From DATCTV01 sp964400685 (lineage in GTDB: Bacteria; Desulfobacterota; Desulfomonilia; UBA1062): DNA of 20,115 nt. Below are positions 1 through 7,608 of the stretch, piece after piece; position 1 is the first letter of the stretch; the number at the start of each line of letters is the position of its first letter. Position numbers and translations under genes: made by a program. The notes beneath the pieces are model-generated. The model searched no databases, was not told the DNA's origin, and worked only from the letters and a program-made list of their open reading frames with translations. The DNA lies in contig CAYNVT010000073.1 of NCBI GenBank assembly GCA_964400685.1, positions 1 to 20,115 of the forward strand. The letters run 5' to 3'.

Positions 1-1166
1 GAAAGTACGAATTCATGCAGTGTCGGGGTGTCATACGGCAGATCGAATATCCCTGAAAGCTTCTTTTTAAGATAGTTCGCGTTGAGTGCGGCTGTCCTTG
101 AGGCCTCGCCTATGCCGCCAGGGCCTATGCTCACAATATAGACAAGCGCCTTTATCAGCACACTTACATTACCCAGAAACGAATGCACCCTTCCGATGGA
201 ATCGGGTGAATCATAACTCAGGACAAATGGCTTGTGCGGTTCATGCACGATTCTGGGCACTGGAAGATATTTCTCCAGTTCATCGCTTACAAGCACTGGC
301 CCTGCACCGGGACCACCTCCTCCATGTGGCGTTGAAAATGTTTTGTGGAGGTTTACATGCATGCAGTCCACACCCATGTCTCCGGGCCTGGCTATACCCA
401 TTATGGCGTTTAAATTAGCGCCGTCCATATAAAGATACGAGCCGTTGGCATGGAGCATATCCGCTATTTCCCTTATCTCCTGCTCGAATATGCCGAGAGT
501 GTTCGGGTTTGTTATCATAAGCGCAGCGACTTCGGGGGTCAGATGATCCTTGACGGTCTTCGCTTCAAGGTATCCTTTGGGTCCGGAAGGGATGTTTTTT
601 ATCTCAAAACCGGCAATGGCACATGATGCCGGGTTTGTTCCATGCGCCGTATCGGGGATGAGAACCAGAGATCTCTTTTCTCCTTTTGAAACAATAGCTT
701 TCTTGATAATGAGCATCCCGGTCAGCTCGCCGTGTGCCCCGGCCGCAGGCCATAGGCTGCAGCCTTCCATTCCGCATATATCTGTAAGATAGCGCTTGAG
801 CGCAGCAAGGGCCCTGAGCACATTGCTCATGGCAAACTTGTCGGCAGGGTGCTTCTCTGCAATGTTTTGTGCAATTGCCTCGGATATCTTGGGATTGTAT
901 TTCATCGTGCAGGACCCTAGCGGATACATGCCCTGGTCGACCCCGAAATTCCTGCGAGAGAGCCTTGTAAAATGCCTCACAGCCTCGACCTCGGAGACAT
1001 CCGGTATTTCCGGCGGTTCGGATGCAATAAGACCTGCCAGGTCATCCGGCAACCCATTACCAAAAGGCTGTGGTACAGTCCGTTTGTTTTTTCCACGGGC
1101 GCTTATAACCTTGAGTACCGGCTCCGATATTTCCGGAAAAGTGCTTACAGATTTTCGATCAGGCAT
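1..1166 (-). CDS. gcvPB: Glycine dehydrogenase (decarboxylating) subunit 2, C-terminus cut by window edge
   Basis: This is the PLP-binding subunit of the two-subunit P protein, which decarboxylates glycine and passes the aminomethyl group to lipoyl-GcvH. I translated the minus strand from the ATG at 1164-1166 and found 388 uninterrupted codons to the window edge; the family is about 480 residues, so roughly 90 are missing. Family hallmarks visible are GMYPLGSCTMKYNP near residue 80, DTAHGTNPASCA near 172, and LHKTFSTPHGGGGPGAGP, whose Lys275 should form the internal aldimine with PLP. The start lies inside the last codons of gcvPA (22-base overlap), which implies translational coupling and a shared mRNA. 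Identification is secure; only the C-terminus is unseen. Confidence 0.95.
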   Translation of the reverse strand, partial: MPDRKSVSTFPEISEPVLKVISARGKNKRTVPQPFGNGLPDDLAGLIASEPPEIPDVSEVEAVRHFTRLSRRNFGVDQGMYPLGSCTMKYNPKISEAIAQNIAEKHPADKFAMSNVLRALAALKRYLTDICGMEGCSLWPAAGAHGELTGMLIIKKAIVSKGEKRSLVLIPDTAHGTNPASCAIAGFEIKNIPSGPKGYLEAKTVKDHLTPEVAALMITNPNTLGIFEQEIREIADMLHANGSYLYMDGANLNAIMGIARPGDMGVDCMHVNLHKTFSTPHGGGGPGAGPVLVSDELEKYLPVPRIVHEPHKPFVLSYDSPDSIGRVHSFLGNVSVLIKALVYIVSIGPGGIGEASRTAALNANYLKKKLSGIFDLPYDTPTLHEFVL

Positions 1167-2443
1167 CGCATTTCCTCTTTTGAATTTGCTTCGGTCACTG
1201 TTACAAGAACCGCTTCGGTCATCTCGGGATAACAGTTTTGTATCTGTATGCCGGGTGCTATTTCCGCACTCTCAAGTTCAAGTATCTTTTCTGCGCTCAT
1301 CCTTATTACAAATTCGTTGAAAAACGGTGCGCTGAACAAAGTGGCATAGCCTTTACTCGAAAAGATATCCGCCAGGAGCCTTGCCCCCCTTGCGCTCTGC
1401 ACGGCTACAGTCCTTAGTCCGGCAGGCCCCATGGCTGCCAGATATATGGCTGCCCGCGTCGCACACAATGCCTGATTGCTGCAGATGTTGGACGTGGCCT
1501 TTTCCCTTCGGATATGCTGCTCCCTGGTTGAAAGGGTGAGACAGAAAGCGGGGGTTCCCGCAGCATCCTGCGTAAGTCCCACTATCCTTCCGGGCATGCG
1601 CCGGACATTGTCCTTTCTTACACACATGAATCCCAGCATAGGCCCGCCACCGCTTGTCGGGTTGCCGAAGGACTGGGCATCCCCCGTTACCACATCACAG
1701 CCCCAGATGCCCGGCTTTTTCAATAAACCAAGAGAGACGGCGTCCCCTGTCACAATACCCCAGAAAGCGGTATCTTTTGCAGCCAATGCAACCTTTTCCA
1801 TCGGTTCTATTACTCCGAAATAATTCGGATTCTGTATGAAGAACGCCGAATCGCTTCCCGACATATCTTTTAGCGCCTGAAGGTCAATCTGCCCGGATTC
1901 GATATCAAAAGGCACCTCATCTATATTTATGTCGAAGTTTGCCATGTATGTTTTAAGCACCGCACGGTATGAAGGGTTTACAGTCCTTGCAATAAGAATG
2001 CGTTTAATCTCTTTTGCCCTGATGGCCATCATTACTGCCTCGGCAAGCGCAGTTGCGCCGTCGTACATGGATGCGTTGGCCACATCCATGCCCGTGAGGG
2101 AGGCCATCATGCTCTGGTATTCGAAAATTGTCTGGAGCGTCCCCTGGCTTATCTCAGGCTGATAGGGCGTATAGGCGGTATATATTTCCTGCCGCGAGGC
2201 TATCATATCAACGACTGCTGGTATATGATGCCGGTATATGCCTCCTCCTGCAAACATAGCCTTTGCGAAATTTCCCTGCGGAATCCGCTTTATCGTTTCC
2301 TCATCCAGAGGTCCTGGTATTTTCAGCCTTTGTTTAAGACGCAATTCAGCTGGTATCGTAGAAAAAAGCTCTTCCTCATTGCTGATTCCGATAGTTTTGA
2401 GTATCAGATCCCTTTCTTCATTGCTGTGCGGTATGAATGACAT
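1145..2443 (-). CDS. gcvPA: Glycine dehydrogenase (decarboxylating) subunit 1
   Basis: This is the N-terminal half of the split P protein (432 residues, close to the usual 440-450). It has the family opening FIPHSNEERDLILKTIGI, the segment YTPYQPEISQGTLQTIFEYQ near residue 95 and the glycine-rich PTSGGGPMLGFM near 265. It is a fold-type I aminotransferase-like subunit that pairs with GcvPB; the catalytic Lys is in the partner. The start codon shares one base with the gcvH stop (TAATG), typical of reinitiation, and the end overlaps gcvPB. Together the two subunits replace the single 950-residue GcvP of enterobacteria and eukaryotes. Confidence 0.96.
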   Translation of the reverse strand: MSFIPHSNEERDLILKTIGISNEEELFSTIPAELRLKQRLKIPGPLDEETIKRIPQGNFAKAMFAGGGIYRHHIPAVVDMIASRQEIYTAYTPYQPEISQGTLQTIFEYQSMMASLTGMDVANASMYDGATALAEAVMMAIRAKEIKRILIARTVNPSYRAVLKTYMANFDINIDEVPFDIESGQIDLQALKDMSGSDSAFFIQNPNYFGVIEPMEKVALAAKDTAFWGIVTGDAVSLGLLKKPGIWGCDVVTGDAQSFGNPTSGGGPMLGFMCVRKDNVRRMPGRIVGLTQDAAGTPAFCLTLSTREQHIRREKATSNICSNQALCATRAAIYLAAMGPAGLRTVAVQSARGARLLADIFSSKGYATLFSAPFFNEFVIRMSAEKILELESAEIAPGIQIQNCYPEMTEAVLVTVTEANSKEEMRCLIENL

Positions 2444-2832
2444 TATTTCGCCTCTGATTTCACATATTCCCCGTATGCATCCGCATCCATAAGGGTACCG
2501 GCCTCCCCAGGATCATCCATTAAGATTACGGCCATCCATGCCGCCCCGTAGCAGTCCTGGTTAATAAGCTCGGGCGTATCGGGTAGTGTTGTGTTTATCT
2601 CGACTATCTCACCTGTTACCGGCGCATAGATATCAGACACTGCCTTTACCGATTCGATGGTGCCTATCGTATCGCCTGATTTAAGCTTAGTGCCGACGGC
2701 TTTGACCTCGACAAAAACAATGTCCCCAAGCTCTTTCTGCGCATAGTCCGTTATACCTACCCTCAACCTGCCGTCTTCGATTTTTCCCCATTCATGGTCC
2801 TTTGAGTACCTGAGATCACCCGGAATATTCAT
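2443..2832 (-). CDS. gcvH: Glycine cleavage system H protein
   Basis: This small lipoyl carrier (129 residues, normal length) shuttles the aminomethyl intermediate between P, T and L proteins. The lipoylation site is in IGTIESVKAVSDIYAPVTGE, with Lys63 as the modified residue. The N-terminal KDHEW and the DYAQKELGDIVFVE segment are family signatures. The start ATG is preceded by a strong purine-rich site (GGGGGAAGGAT). It lies 20 bases after gcvT and overlaps gcvPA by one base, so it belongs to the same operon. No lipoate ligase or GcvL gene is visible in the window; the complex must obtain these from elsewhere. Confidence 0.97.
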   Translation of the reverse strand: MNIPGDLRYSKDHEWGKIEDGRLRVGITDYAQKELGDIVFVEVKAVGTKLKSGDTIGTIESVKAVSDIYAPVTGEIVEINTTLPDTPELINQDCYGAAWMAVILMDDPGEAGTLMDADAYGEYVKSEAK

Positions 2833-2852
2833 ATCCTTCCCCCTGCCAGTAA

Positions 2853-3926
2853 TTATTTTGTCAGATTCGTTTTTACAAAAGGCGGCTTTTTGACCCTTGC
2901 TGCCAGTTTTTTGTCCCTGATAACGACATATGCAGCATCTCCGTAATTAATGGATGCATCCATATACGCAAGCGCTATGCCGGTATCCAGAACGGGCGAA
3001 ATGCTGCCCGAAGTAATGCTGCCTGTGACGCCTTCCGCCCCGCATACATAGCCCTGCCTCGGGATTCCTTTATCTTCCATGACCAGCCCCACCAGCCTTT
3101 TCTTTAAACCCGAAGCCAGCTGTTTTTCAAGAACCGTCCTGCCTATGAACGCTGGCTTATTCATATCAACGGCAAATTTGAGACCTGCTTCCAGTGGCGT
3201 GGTTGTTTCATCTAGGTCGTTTCCGTGAAGAGGATACCCCATTTCAAGCCTCAGCGTATCCCTTGCCCCGAGCCCGCAGGGCACTGCGCCTTTATCAGCA
3301 AGTGCCGCCCACAGAGCTGGCGAATAGTTTGCATCCATGAATATCTCGACACCGTCCGAGCCCGTATATCCTGTACGCGAGATAATGAGTCTGCCGAAGG
3401 AAGTATCGGCAGTCAGGAAATAAAACCTTTTAAGCCCGTCATAGTCAAACTTTATAACCTTACCTAACACTTCGCCTGCAAGCGGGCCCTGAAGGGCGAT
3501 CATTGCCGTAACCGGGCTTTTATCAACAATTTCCACACCCTCTTCCTTGTGCGCCTGTAGCCATGCAAAATCTTTATCGATATTCGATGAATTAACGCAG
3601 AGCATGTATTCCTCTTCGGGCTTTATGCAGTACACTATTATGTCATCTATTATCCCGGCTTCTTCATTGAGGAAAAAGGTATATTTAACCTTGCCCGCTT
3701 CCAGAACCGCAACATCAACCGTAACAATCCTGTTGAGGAATCCGGCACAGCGCGGACCGCTGACCCATATCTCTCCCATGTGGCTTGCATCGAAAATGCC
3801 TGCACCGCCCCGGGTTGCCATATGTTCTTCCTTGATGCTCGAATACCATACCGGCATATCCCATCCATGGAAATCTATGACCCGCGCACCCATTTTCACA
3901 TGACTGTCATAAAGTGGTGTCCTCAT
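2853..3926 (-). CDS. gcvT: Glycine cleavage system T protein (aminomethyltransferase)
   Basis: This THF-dependent aminomethyltransferase (357 residues, usual 360-370) releases ammonia and forms 5,10-methylene-THF from aminomethyl-lipoyl-GcvH. Seen in the sequence: TPLYDSHVKMGARVIDFHGWDMPVWY at the N-terminus (two adjacent pieces), FDASHMGEIWVSGP near residue 45, and IIDDIIVYC near 95, where the conserved catalytic Asp lies. SRTGYTGSDGVEIF and GLGARDTLRLEMGYPLHGND follow in the expected order. Its ATG shares one base with the folD stop codon, coupling the C1 donor step to the enzyme that next handles methylene-THF. Confidence 0.96.
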   Translation of the reverse strand: MRTPLYDSHVKMGARVIDFHGWDMPVWYSSIKEEHMATRGGAGIFDASHMGEIWVSGPRCAGFLNRIVTVDVAVLEAGKVKYTFFLNEEAGIIDDIIVYCIKPEEEYMLCVNSSNIDKDFAWLQAHKEEGVEIVDKSPVTAMIALQGPLAGEVLGKVIKFDYDGLKRFYFLTADTSFGRLIISRTGYTGSDGVEIFMDANYSPALWAALADKGAVPCGLGARDTLRLEMGYPLHGNDLDETTTPLEAGLKFAVDMNKPAFIGRTVLEKQLASGLKKRLVGLVMEDKGIPRQGYVCGAEGVTGSITSGSISPVLDTGIALAYMDASINYGDAAYVVIRDKKLAARVKKPPFVKTNLTK

Positions 3927-4780
3927 TATCTGGACTCCTCATGCGTATAAGCCGCTGTCACTGTATTTTCCAGCAGCATCGCAACAGTCATAAGGCCGAC
4001 CCCTCCGGGAACAGGGGTTATAAGGCTGGCCTTCTTGGCGGCCTCTGCAAATTCCACATCACCCTTGAGGCCTGCATCCGTACGGTTCATTCCTACATCA
4101 ATCACCACGGCGCCCTCTTTAATCCACGATCCCTTGATCATTTCCGCCCTGCCGATTGCGGCCACCAGCACATCGGCGGCACCAACTTTTTTGTCAAGGT
4201 CTCTCGTCCTTGAGTGGCAGATGGTAACGGTCGCATGCTCGGCCATGAGCAGGAGCGCCTGCGGTTTTCCCACCATGTTGCTGCGTCCTACGACCACGGC
4301 GTCCTTTCCCTTGAGCTCAACCCCGCACTCTTTCAGCATGTACATGACGCCTGCGGGCGTGCACGAAACGAGCGCCGGATCGCCTGTCAGGAGCCTGCCC
4401 TGATTATACGGATGAAGGCCGTCGACATCTTTTGCCGGGTCGATTGTAAGGAGAATCTCCTGAGAATTGAATCCTTGAGGCAGGGGAAGCTGAACGAGGA
4501 GCCCGTCAACCTCTCTGTCTTCATTGAGCTTCTTGACGAGACCCAGTATCTCCTGCTGCGAAGTCCTTTCTTCAAGGGTATATGAAAATGACCGGATGCC
4601 CGCTTTTTCACAGGCAAGCTTCTTGTTCCTGACATAGATCGCGGAGGCAGGATCGTTTCCTACAAGGACTACGGCAAGCCCTGGCTGCCTGTCATATTTC
4701 GCGGTAAATTGAGCCGCCTTTAAGGCTACTTCCGCTCTTTTTTTCTCTGACAATTCCTTCCCGTTGATTATATTGGACAA
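3926..4780 (-). CDS. folD: Bifunctional methylene-THF dehydrogenase / methenyl-THF cyclohydrolase
   Basis: FolD interconverts 5,10-methylene-THF, 5,10-methenyl-THF and 10-formyl-THF in the cytosol. At 284 residues it has family length. Visible motifs are YVRNK (Tyr49, Lys53 of the active-site Y-x3-K), KDVDGLHPYNQGRL near residue 115, VVVGRSNMVGKP (nucleotide-binding region) and PGGVGLMTVAML near 258. The last differs from the family signature PGGVG[PA]MT by having Leu for Pro/Ala. The start is TTG, chosen because GGAGG lies seven bases upstream and the MSNIINGKELS opening fits the family. It begins 21 bases after the unknown 353-residue gene and overlaps gcvT by one base. Confidence 0.95.
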   Translation of the reverse strand: MSNIINGKELSEKKRAEVALKAAQFTAKYDRQPGLAVVLVGNDPASAIYVRNKKLACEKAGIRSFSYTLEERTSQQEILGLVKKLNEDREVDGLLVQLPLPQGFNSQEILLTIDPAKDVDGLHPYNQGRLLTGDPALVSCTPAGVMYMLKECGVELKGKDAVVVGRSNMVGKPQALLLMAEHATVTICHSRTRDLDKKVGAADVLVAAIGRAEMIKGSWIKEGAVVIDVGMNRTDAGLKGDVEFAEAAKKASLITPVPGGVGLMTVAMLLENTVTAAYTHEESR

Positions 4781-4801
4781 AACAAAACCTCCCCTTAAAA
4801 A

Positions 4802-5863
4802 TTATTTGTAGACCAGCTTTACGTTTACAGGTCGGGCGCTCAGCGCGCTGGAAAGAGGCAGTATCAGCTCCCTGTCAACGCCTATCCAGCTGTAGTCGGG
4901 CTTGACCATTCTGAGCTTGCCGTCGGCGGGTGGAACACCCCATTCGGTATGCTTGTACGTCACGAAAAGAATCACGTCGTAAAATTTCTCGCTCTCGCCA
5001 AGGACATATGATTTTTTAAACGTCTCTGAATTGATGCGGTTCGCCTCTTTGATCTGCGAGGCGTATTCCTTTTCGAGCTGAATGATTGCATATCTGGCGA
5101 CGCCCTTTTCCGAATAGCGCGTTAGCGTGCGGGATTCCTCGCTTGCGACATATACTGTCGACAGGCCCGGCAGCACCTTCAGGTATTGAGCGGCAATGAG
5201 CGCCGCCGTCCGCCTGCCTCCCACTGACTGATGGTGGCAGCCATAATATTCAAATAGCTTCTGCTGCAGCATCTCGGCATAGCGCTCGCCCTGCTCATAG
5301 AGGCTTTTAGAAACGAATCTGAGTTCTTTGGCAAGGCTTTCTGCAGCTTCAGCTATAGGCCAGTCAATCTTAACATGGAAATGAGTAAGCGCATAACTGT
5401 TGTTCTTCTTGTAGCGTTCGTCCCTCTGGATAAGCAGGCAATAATCGACATCAAGGAGATTGTCCAGGAGATCGAAAAAATCCTCCTTTTCAAAAAATTT
5501 GATCCCGGATGTGAATGATTTTTTGAGGTTTACGCTTGGCACCATTGAAATGGTATCCTTGAGTATACGGTTATCATCATTGAATCTTATATATTTCATA
5601 TGCTGGTCATCTATCGATTCCTCACAGAAGAGTACGATAAAAGGCCTTATAACGGAGGATTCGGCCATGAATTCCTTTTTCTTGGGTCTCATATCCCCGG
5701 GGTCGACATAAGGATAGACAAGGCACATCTTGTCACGGCAGACCCTGTAGGGATTTTCAAGCGCCATCGCCCTAAGTTTTCTTTCCAGTTCATCTCGGAG
5801 AAAAACATAGATGGAACGCCTGACCGTTTCAATGTGACTCAGCTCAAATCTGGATTTCTTCAT
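4802..5863 (-). CDS. Protein of unknown function, 353 aa, first protein gene of the folD-gcv operon
   Basis: I do not recognise this protein. It is 353 residues, hydrophilic, without a signal peptide or membrane segment, so probably cytosolic. The N-terminal 60 residues are helical and basic (HIETVRRSIYVFLRDELERK), followed by a short Cys pair region (RVCRDKMC). The middle is rich in Phe, Asp and Lys (FFEKEDFFDLLDNLLDVDYC). A helix-rich section spans about 170-290 (LAKELRFVSKSLYEQGERYAEML). The C-terminal 40 residues look beta-rich. A good ribosome site (GGGGGGTGC) precedes the ATG. It starts 35 bases after the rnpB 3' end and ends 21 bases before folD, so it is likely cotranscribed with the C1 genes. 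Codon usage looks like that of its neighbours. Confidence 0.85.
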   Translation of the reverse strand: MKKSRFELSHIETVRRSIYVFLRDELERKLRAMALENPYRVCRDKMCLVYPYVDPGDMRPKKKEFMAESSVIRPFIVLFCEESIDDQHMKYIRFNDDNRILKDTISMVPSVNLKKSFTSGIKFFEKEDFFDLLDNLLDVDYCLLIQRDERYKKNNSYALTHFHVKIDWPIAEAAESLAKELRFVSKSLYEQGERYAEMLQQKLFEYYGCHHQSVGGRRTAALIAAQYLKVLPGLSTVYVASEESRTLTRYSEKGVARYAIIQLEKEYASQIKEANRINSETFKKSYVLGESEKFYDVILFVTYKHTEWGVPPADGKLRMVKPDYSWIGVDRELILPLSSALSARPVNVKLVYK

Positions 5864-5898
5864 GCACCCCCCAAGAAACCTGAGATGGAATCAAAAAT

Positions 5899-6272
5899 GG
5901 GCCGAAGCAGTCCGTAAGCCGGGTTCTGTTTCCGCCTTCGGTTACCCGATGGCGGACAGTGGCCATTCATCTAGGACGCCGGTTGCCCGGCGCCTCGAGC
6001 AACCTACCCAGGGACGGAACGGGCAGCCCCTTATGTCCCTCTATTGGTTTTGCTCCGGGTGGGGTTTACCTGGCTTCCCCGGTCACCCGGGGAACCGGTG
6101 AGCTCTTACCTCGCCGTTTCACCCTTACCCGTCATATAGACGGGCGGTTTGTTTTCTGTGGCACTTTCCCTGGGGTCACCCCCGGTCGCCGTTAACGACC
6201 ACCCTTGCCCTGTGGAGCCCGGACTTTCCTCCCGCGCTTTCGCGCCGGCGGCCACCTGTTCTGCTTCGACCC
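5899..6272 (-). ncRNA. rnpB: RNase P RNA, bacterial class A
   Basis: This is the catalytic RNA of ribonuclease P, which trims tRNA 5' leaders. On the minus strand I see the universally conserved GAAAGUCCGGGCUCCACAGG block, AGAUGAAUGGCCAC, the L15 GGUAAACCCCACCCGGAGC loop that binds tRNA 3' CCA, and ACAGAACCCGGCUUA near the 3' end. The ends are set by the P1 helix: the minus-strand 5' GGGUCGAAGCAG (6272-6261) pairs with CUGCUUCGGCCC (5910-5899) over 12 base pairs with one G-U. The length of 374 is typical of class A. The exact mature ends are inferred from P1. Confidence 0.97.
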
Positions 6273-6281
6273 GGTAATATT

Positions 6282-6310
6282 TGCATACCGTAAGGGGCTC
6301 CCAGTTTCAA
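6282..6310 (-). promoter_or_regulatory. Probable sigma-70 promoter of rnpB
   Basis: On the minus strand, TTGAAA (6310-6305) and TATGCA (6287-6282) are separated by 17 bases. The predicted start site, about seven bases downstream, falls within a few bases of the P1 5' end at 6272. The -10 box is a weak match. A TATAAT at 6321-6316 is an alternative -10 but would add a leader of about 37 bases to the RNA. Confidence 0.45.
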
Positions 6311-6368
6311 GAAGGATTATAAGCTGGCGATTCAGCACAAGTTTCGGGCAAGGGAAAGTTATCTGTCT

Positions 6369-6620
6369 TTATTTGTCCAGCCTTTTAACAGACGGGCGGC
6401 TTTGAGTTGACCATTCATGGCACAAATCGGCAAGCCACCGCTCAATCTCAGATTCTTTTGTGTTTGGAGGAATTATAATGTCATCGGCTGGCAGCCTTTT
6501 CCCGTCCAGTCCCACATAAAAGACTGACCACTTTTCATCCCGCCTCTCCACGAGCACATCTCTTCCAAAAACATCAAATCTCATATGATTCACGATTTTC
6601 ATGCCGTCCTGGTCAATCAT
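6369..6620 (-). CDS. Small conserved cytoplasmic protein (possibly DUF7661-like)
   Basis: This is an 83-residue soluble protein with no signal peptide. It has a compact beta-rich N-terminus (MRFDVFGRDVLVERR from residue 13), a GLDGKRLPADDIIIPP turn region near 40, and a C-terminal helix with WLADLCHEWS. The pattern recalls small proteins annotated DUF7661, but I give that name from memory only. I chose the first ATG because GGAG lies four bases upstream inside the preceding gene, and it overlaps the chagasin stop by eight bases. Met13 is an alternative start without a ribosome site. It is the last gene of the 7980-6369 run. Function unknown. Confidence 0.75.
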   Translation of the reverse strand: MIDQDGMKIVNHMRFDVFGRDVLVERRDEKWSVFYVGLDGKRLPADDIIIPPNTKESEIERWLADLCHEWSTQSRPSVKRLDK

Positions 6621-7053
6621 CCTGCTCCAGGTCTGTCTTATTGCCTTTGCTTTTATTTTTTTTCACCAGGACAGTTATCTCGTAATCTTCAGGGACATCT
6701 CCGTTTTTTTCCCAGGGTCGTCTGTATTCCAGATTAAGGTCAGTGCGGCCTGTCCCTGTTGCGGTAAATGTAAAAACTGCAATCCCGCCTGCACCTACTC
6801 TGTCGGTCTTTTCAGGCTTGTATTCACCTTTACCTTCCTGCCTGATGACATCATCATCGTACCCCTCAACCACTTCCCACTGATAACCTGTGGTATAGTT
6901 ACCGGGCAATTTTATCACAAGCTTATCGCCTATGTTCAGGGTTACCAGCTTTTCATCATCCTTAGACGTTACTGTCTTCTGTGCAGCCACAAGGGGCATT
7001 GAAATCATACATATTGCCAGGACAATAACCGTGTATAAAAATACCTTCATCAT
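6613..7053 (-). CDS. Secreted chagasin-family (I42) cysteine peptidase inhibitor
   Basis: This 146-residue protein begins with a signal peptide (hydrophobic VFLYTVIVLAICMISMPLV, likely cleavage after AAA/VAA near residue 24). The mature part carries the three inhibitory loop motifs of the chagasin family in order: NYTTGY (residues 52-57, for NPTTGY), GAGG (87-90, for GxG) and RRPW (111-114, for RPW). Known members insert these loops into the active-site cleft of papain-type (C1) peptidases, so it probably acts in the periplasm or outside the cell. The C-terminal 20 residues are highly charged and extend past the fold. A strong site (AAGGAGGTGT) precedes two adjacent ATG codons. It follows the Nudix gene by nine bases. 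The target peptidase is unknown. Confidence 0.85.
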   Translation of the reverse strand: MMKVFLYTVIVLAICMISMPLVAAQKTVTSKDDEKLVTLNIGDKLVIKLPGNYTTGYQWEVVEGYDDDVIRQEGKGEYKPEKTDRVGAGGIAVFTFTATGTGRTDLNLEYRRPWEKNGDVPEDYEITVLVKKNKSKGNKTDLEQDD

Positions 7054-7062
7054 ACACCTCCT

Positions 7063-7605
7063 TTATCCCTGCCAGAGCATATAAAATGCGAATGCCGCAA
7101 CTACCAGCCCGTGAGTTATGTGGCCCGCTTTTATCATTTCAAGAACCCTGTCGGCCTTGATAAGTTCCAACTCAATGGACTCGGTCGGATCAAAATTCTG
7201 CGGACTCTTCAGATATGCATCTTTTGCCAGAAACGTGTGGCAGCGGTTTGTCTGTATTGCCGGGTTTGGTTCGACGGTTCCTATATGAATCATATGCTCT
7301 GAAAAATACCCTGTTTCCTCTTCCATCTCCCTTAATGCGGCAACCGCCGGGTCGGTGTCAGATTTCTCGATCAGCCCGCCCGGTATCTCTAATGTAACCG
7401 AGTCTGTACCGTGCCTGAACTGTTTTATTATTACTATATCGCCATTTGCCGTAAGCGGTATCACATTGACCCAGTCGCTGAATTCAAAGACGGTAAAATC
7501 CTTCCTGATGTCATTCGGTATGAAATGGTATGTATCTTCCCTCAGACCTACTATCCTGTTCTGATAGATTCTCCTCGAATCCAGTTTAATCCACTCAGAT
7601 TTCAT
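7063..7605 (-). CDS. Nudix hydrolase, ADP-ribose pyrophosphatase-like
   Basis: This is a 180-residue cytosolic hydrolase of the ADP-ribose/sugar-nucleotide pyrophosphatase type. The Nudix box lies at about residues 76-100: a PGG turn, then LREMEEETGY with the metal-binding glutamates 93, 96 and 97. The box is one residue longer than the G-x5-E-x7-RE consensus, and the first Glu is replaced (SDTD at 82-85). Upstream, VVIIKQFR-type sequence (IVIIKQFRHG, residues 57-66) is typical of NudF-like enzymes. The ATG is three bases after the stop of the preceding gene, so it is translated from the same message; it is sandwiched between two chagasin-like genes. The substrate cannot be assigned from sequence alone. 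Confidence 0.88.
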   Translation of the reverse strand: MKSEWIKLDSRRIYQNRIVGLREDTYHFIPNDIRKDFTVFEFSDWVNVIPLTANGDIVIIKQFRHGTDSVTLEIPGGLIEKSDTDPAVAALREMEEETGYFSEHMIHIGTVEPNPAIQTNRCHTFLAKDAYLKSPQNFDPTESIELELIKADRVLEMIKAGHITHGLVVAAFAFYMLWQG

Positions 7606-7608
7606 TTT

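Noticed and set aside
796..1320. 174-residue plus-strand frame
   Set aside because: Antisense to the gcvPA/gcvPB junction, both of which translate cleanly with strong motifs.
4781..4801. Glycine riboswitch before the folD-gcv genes
   Set aside because: Only 21 bases separate the genes and no tandem aptamer sequence is visible there or between rnpB and 5863.
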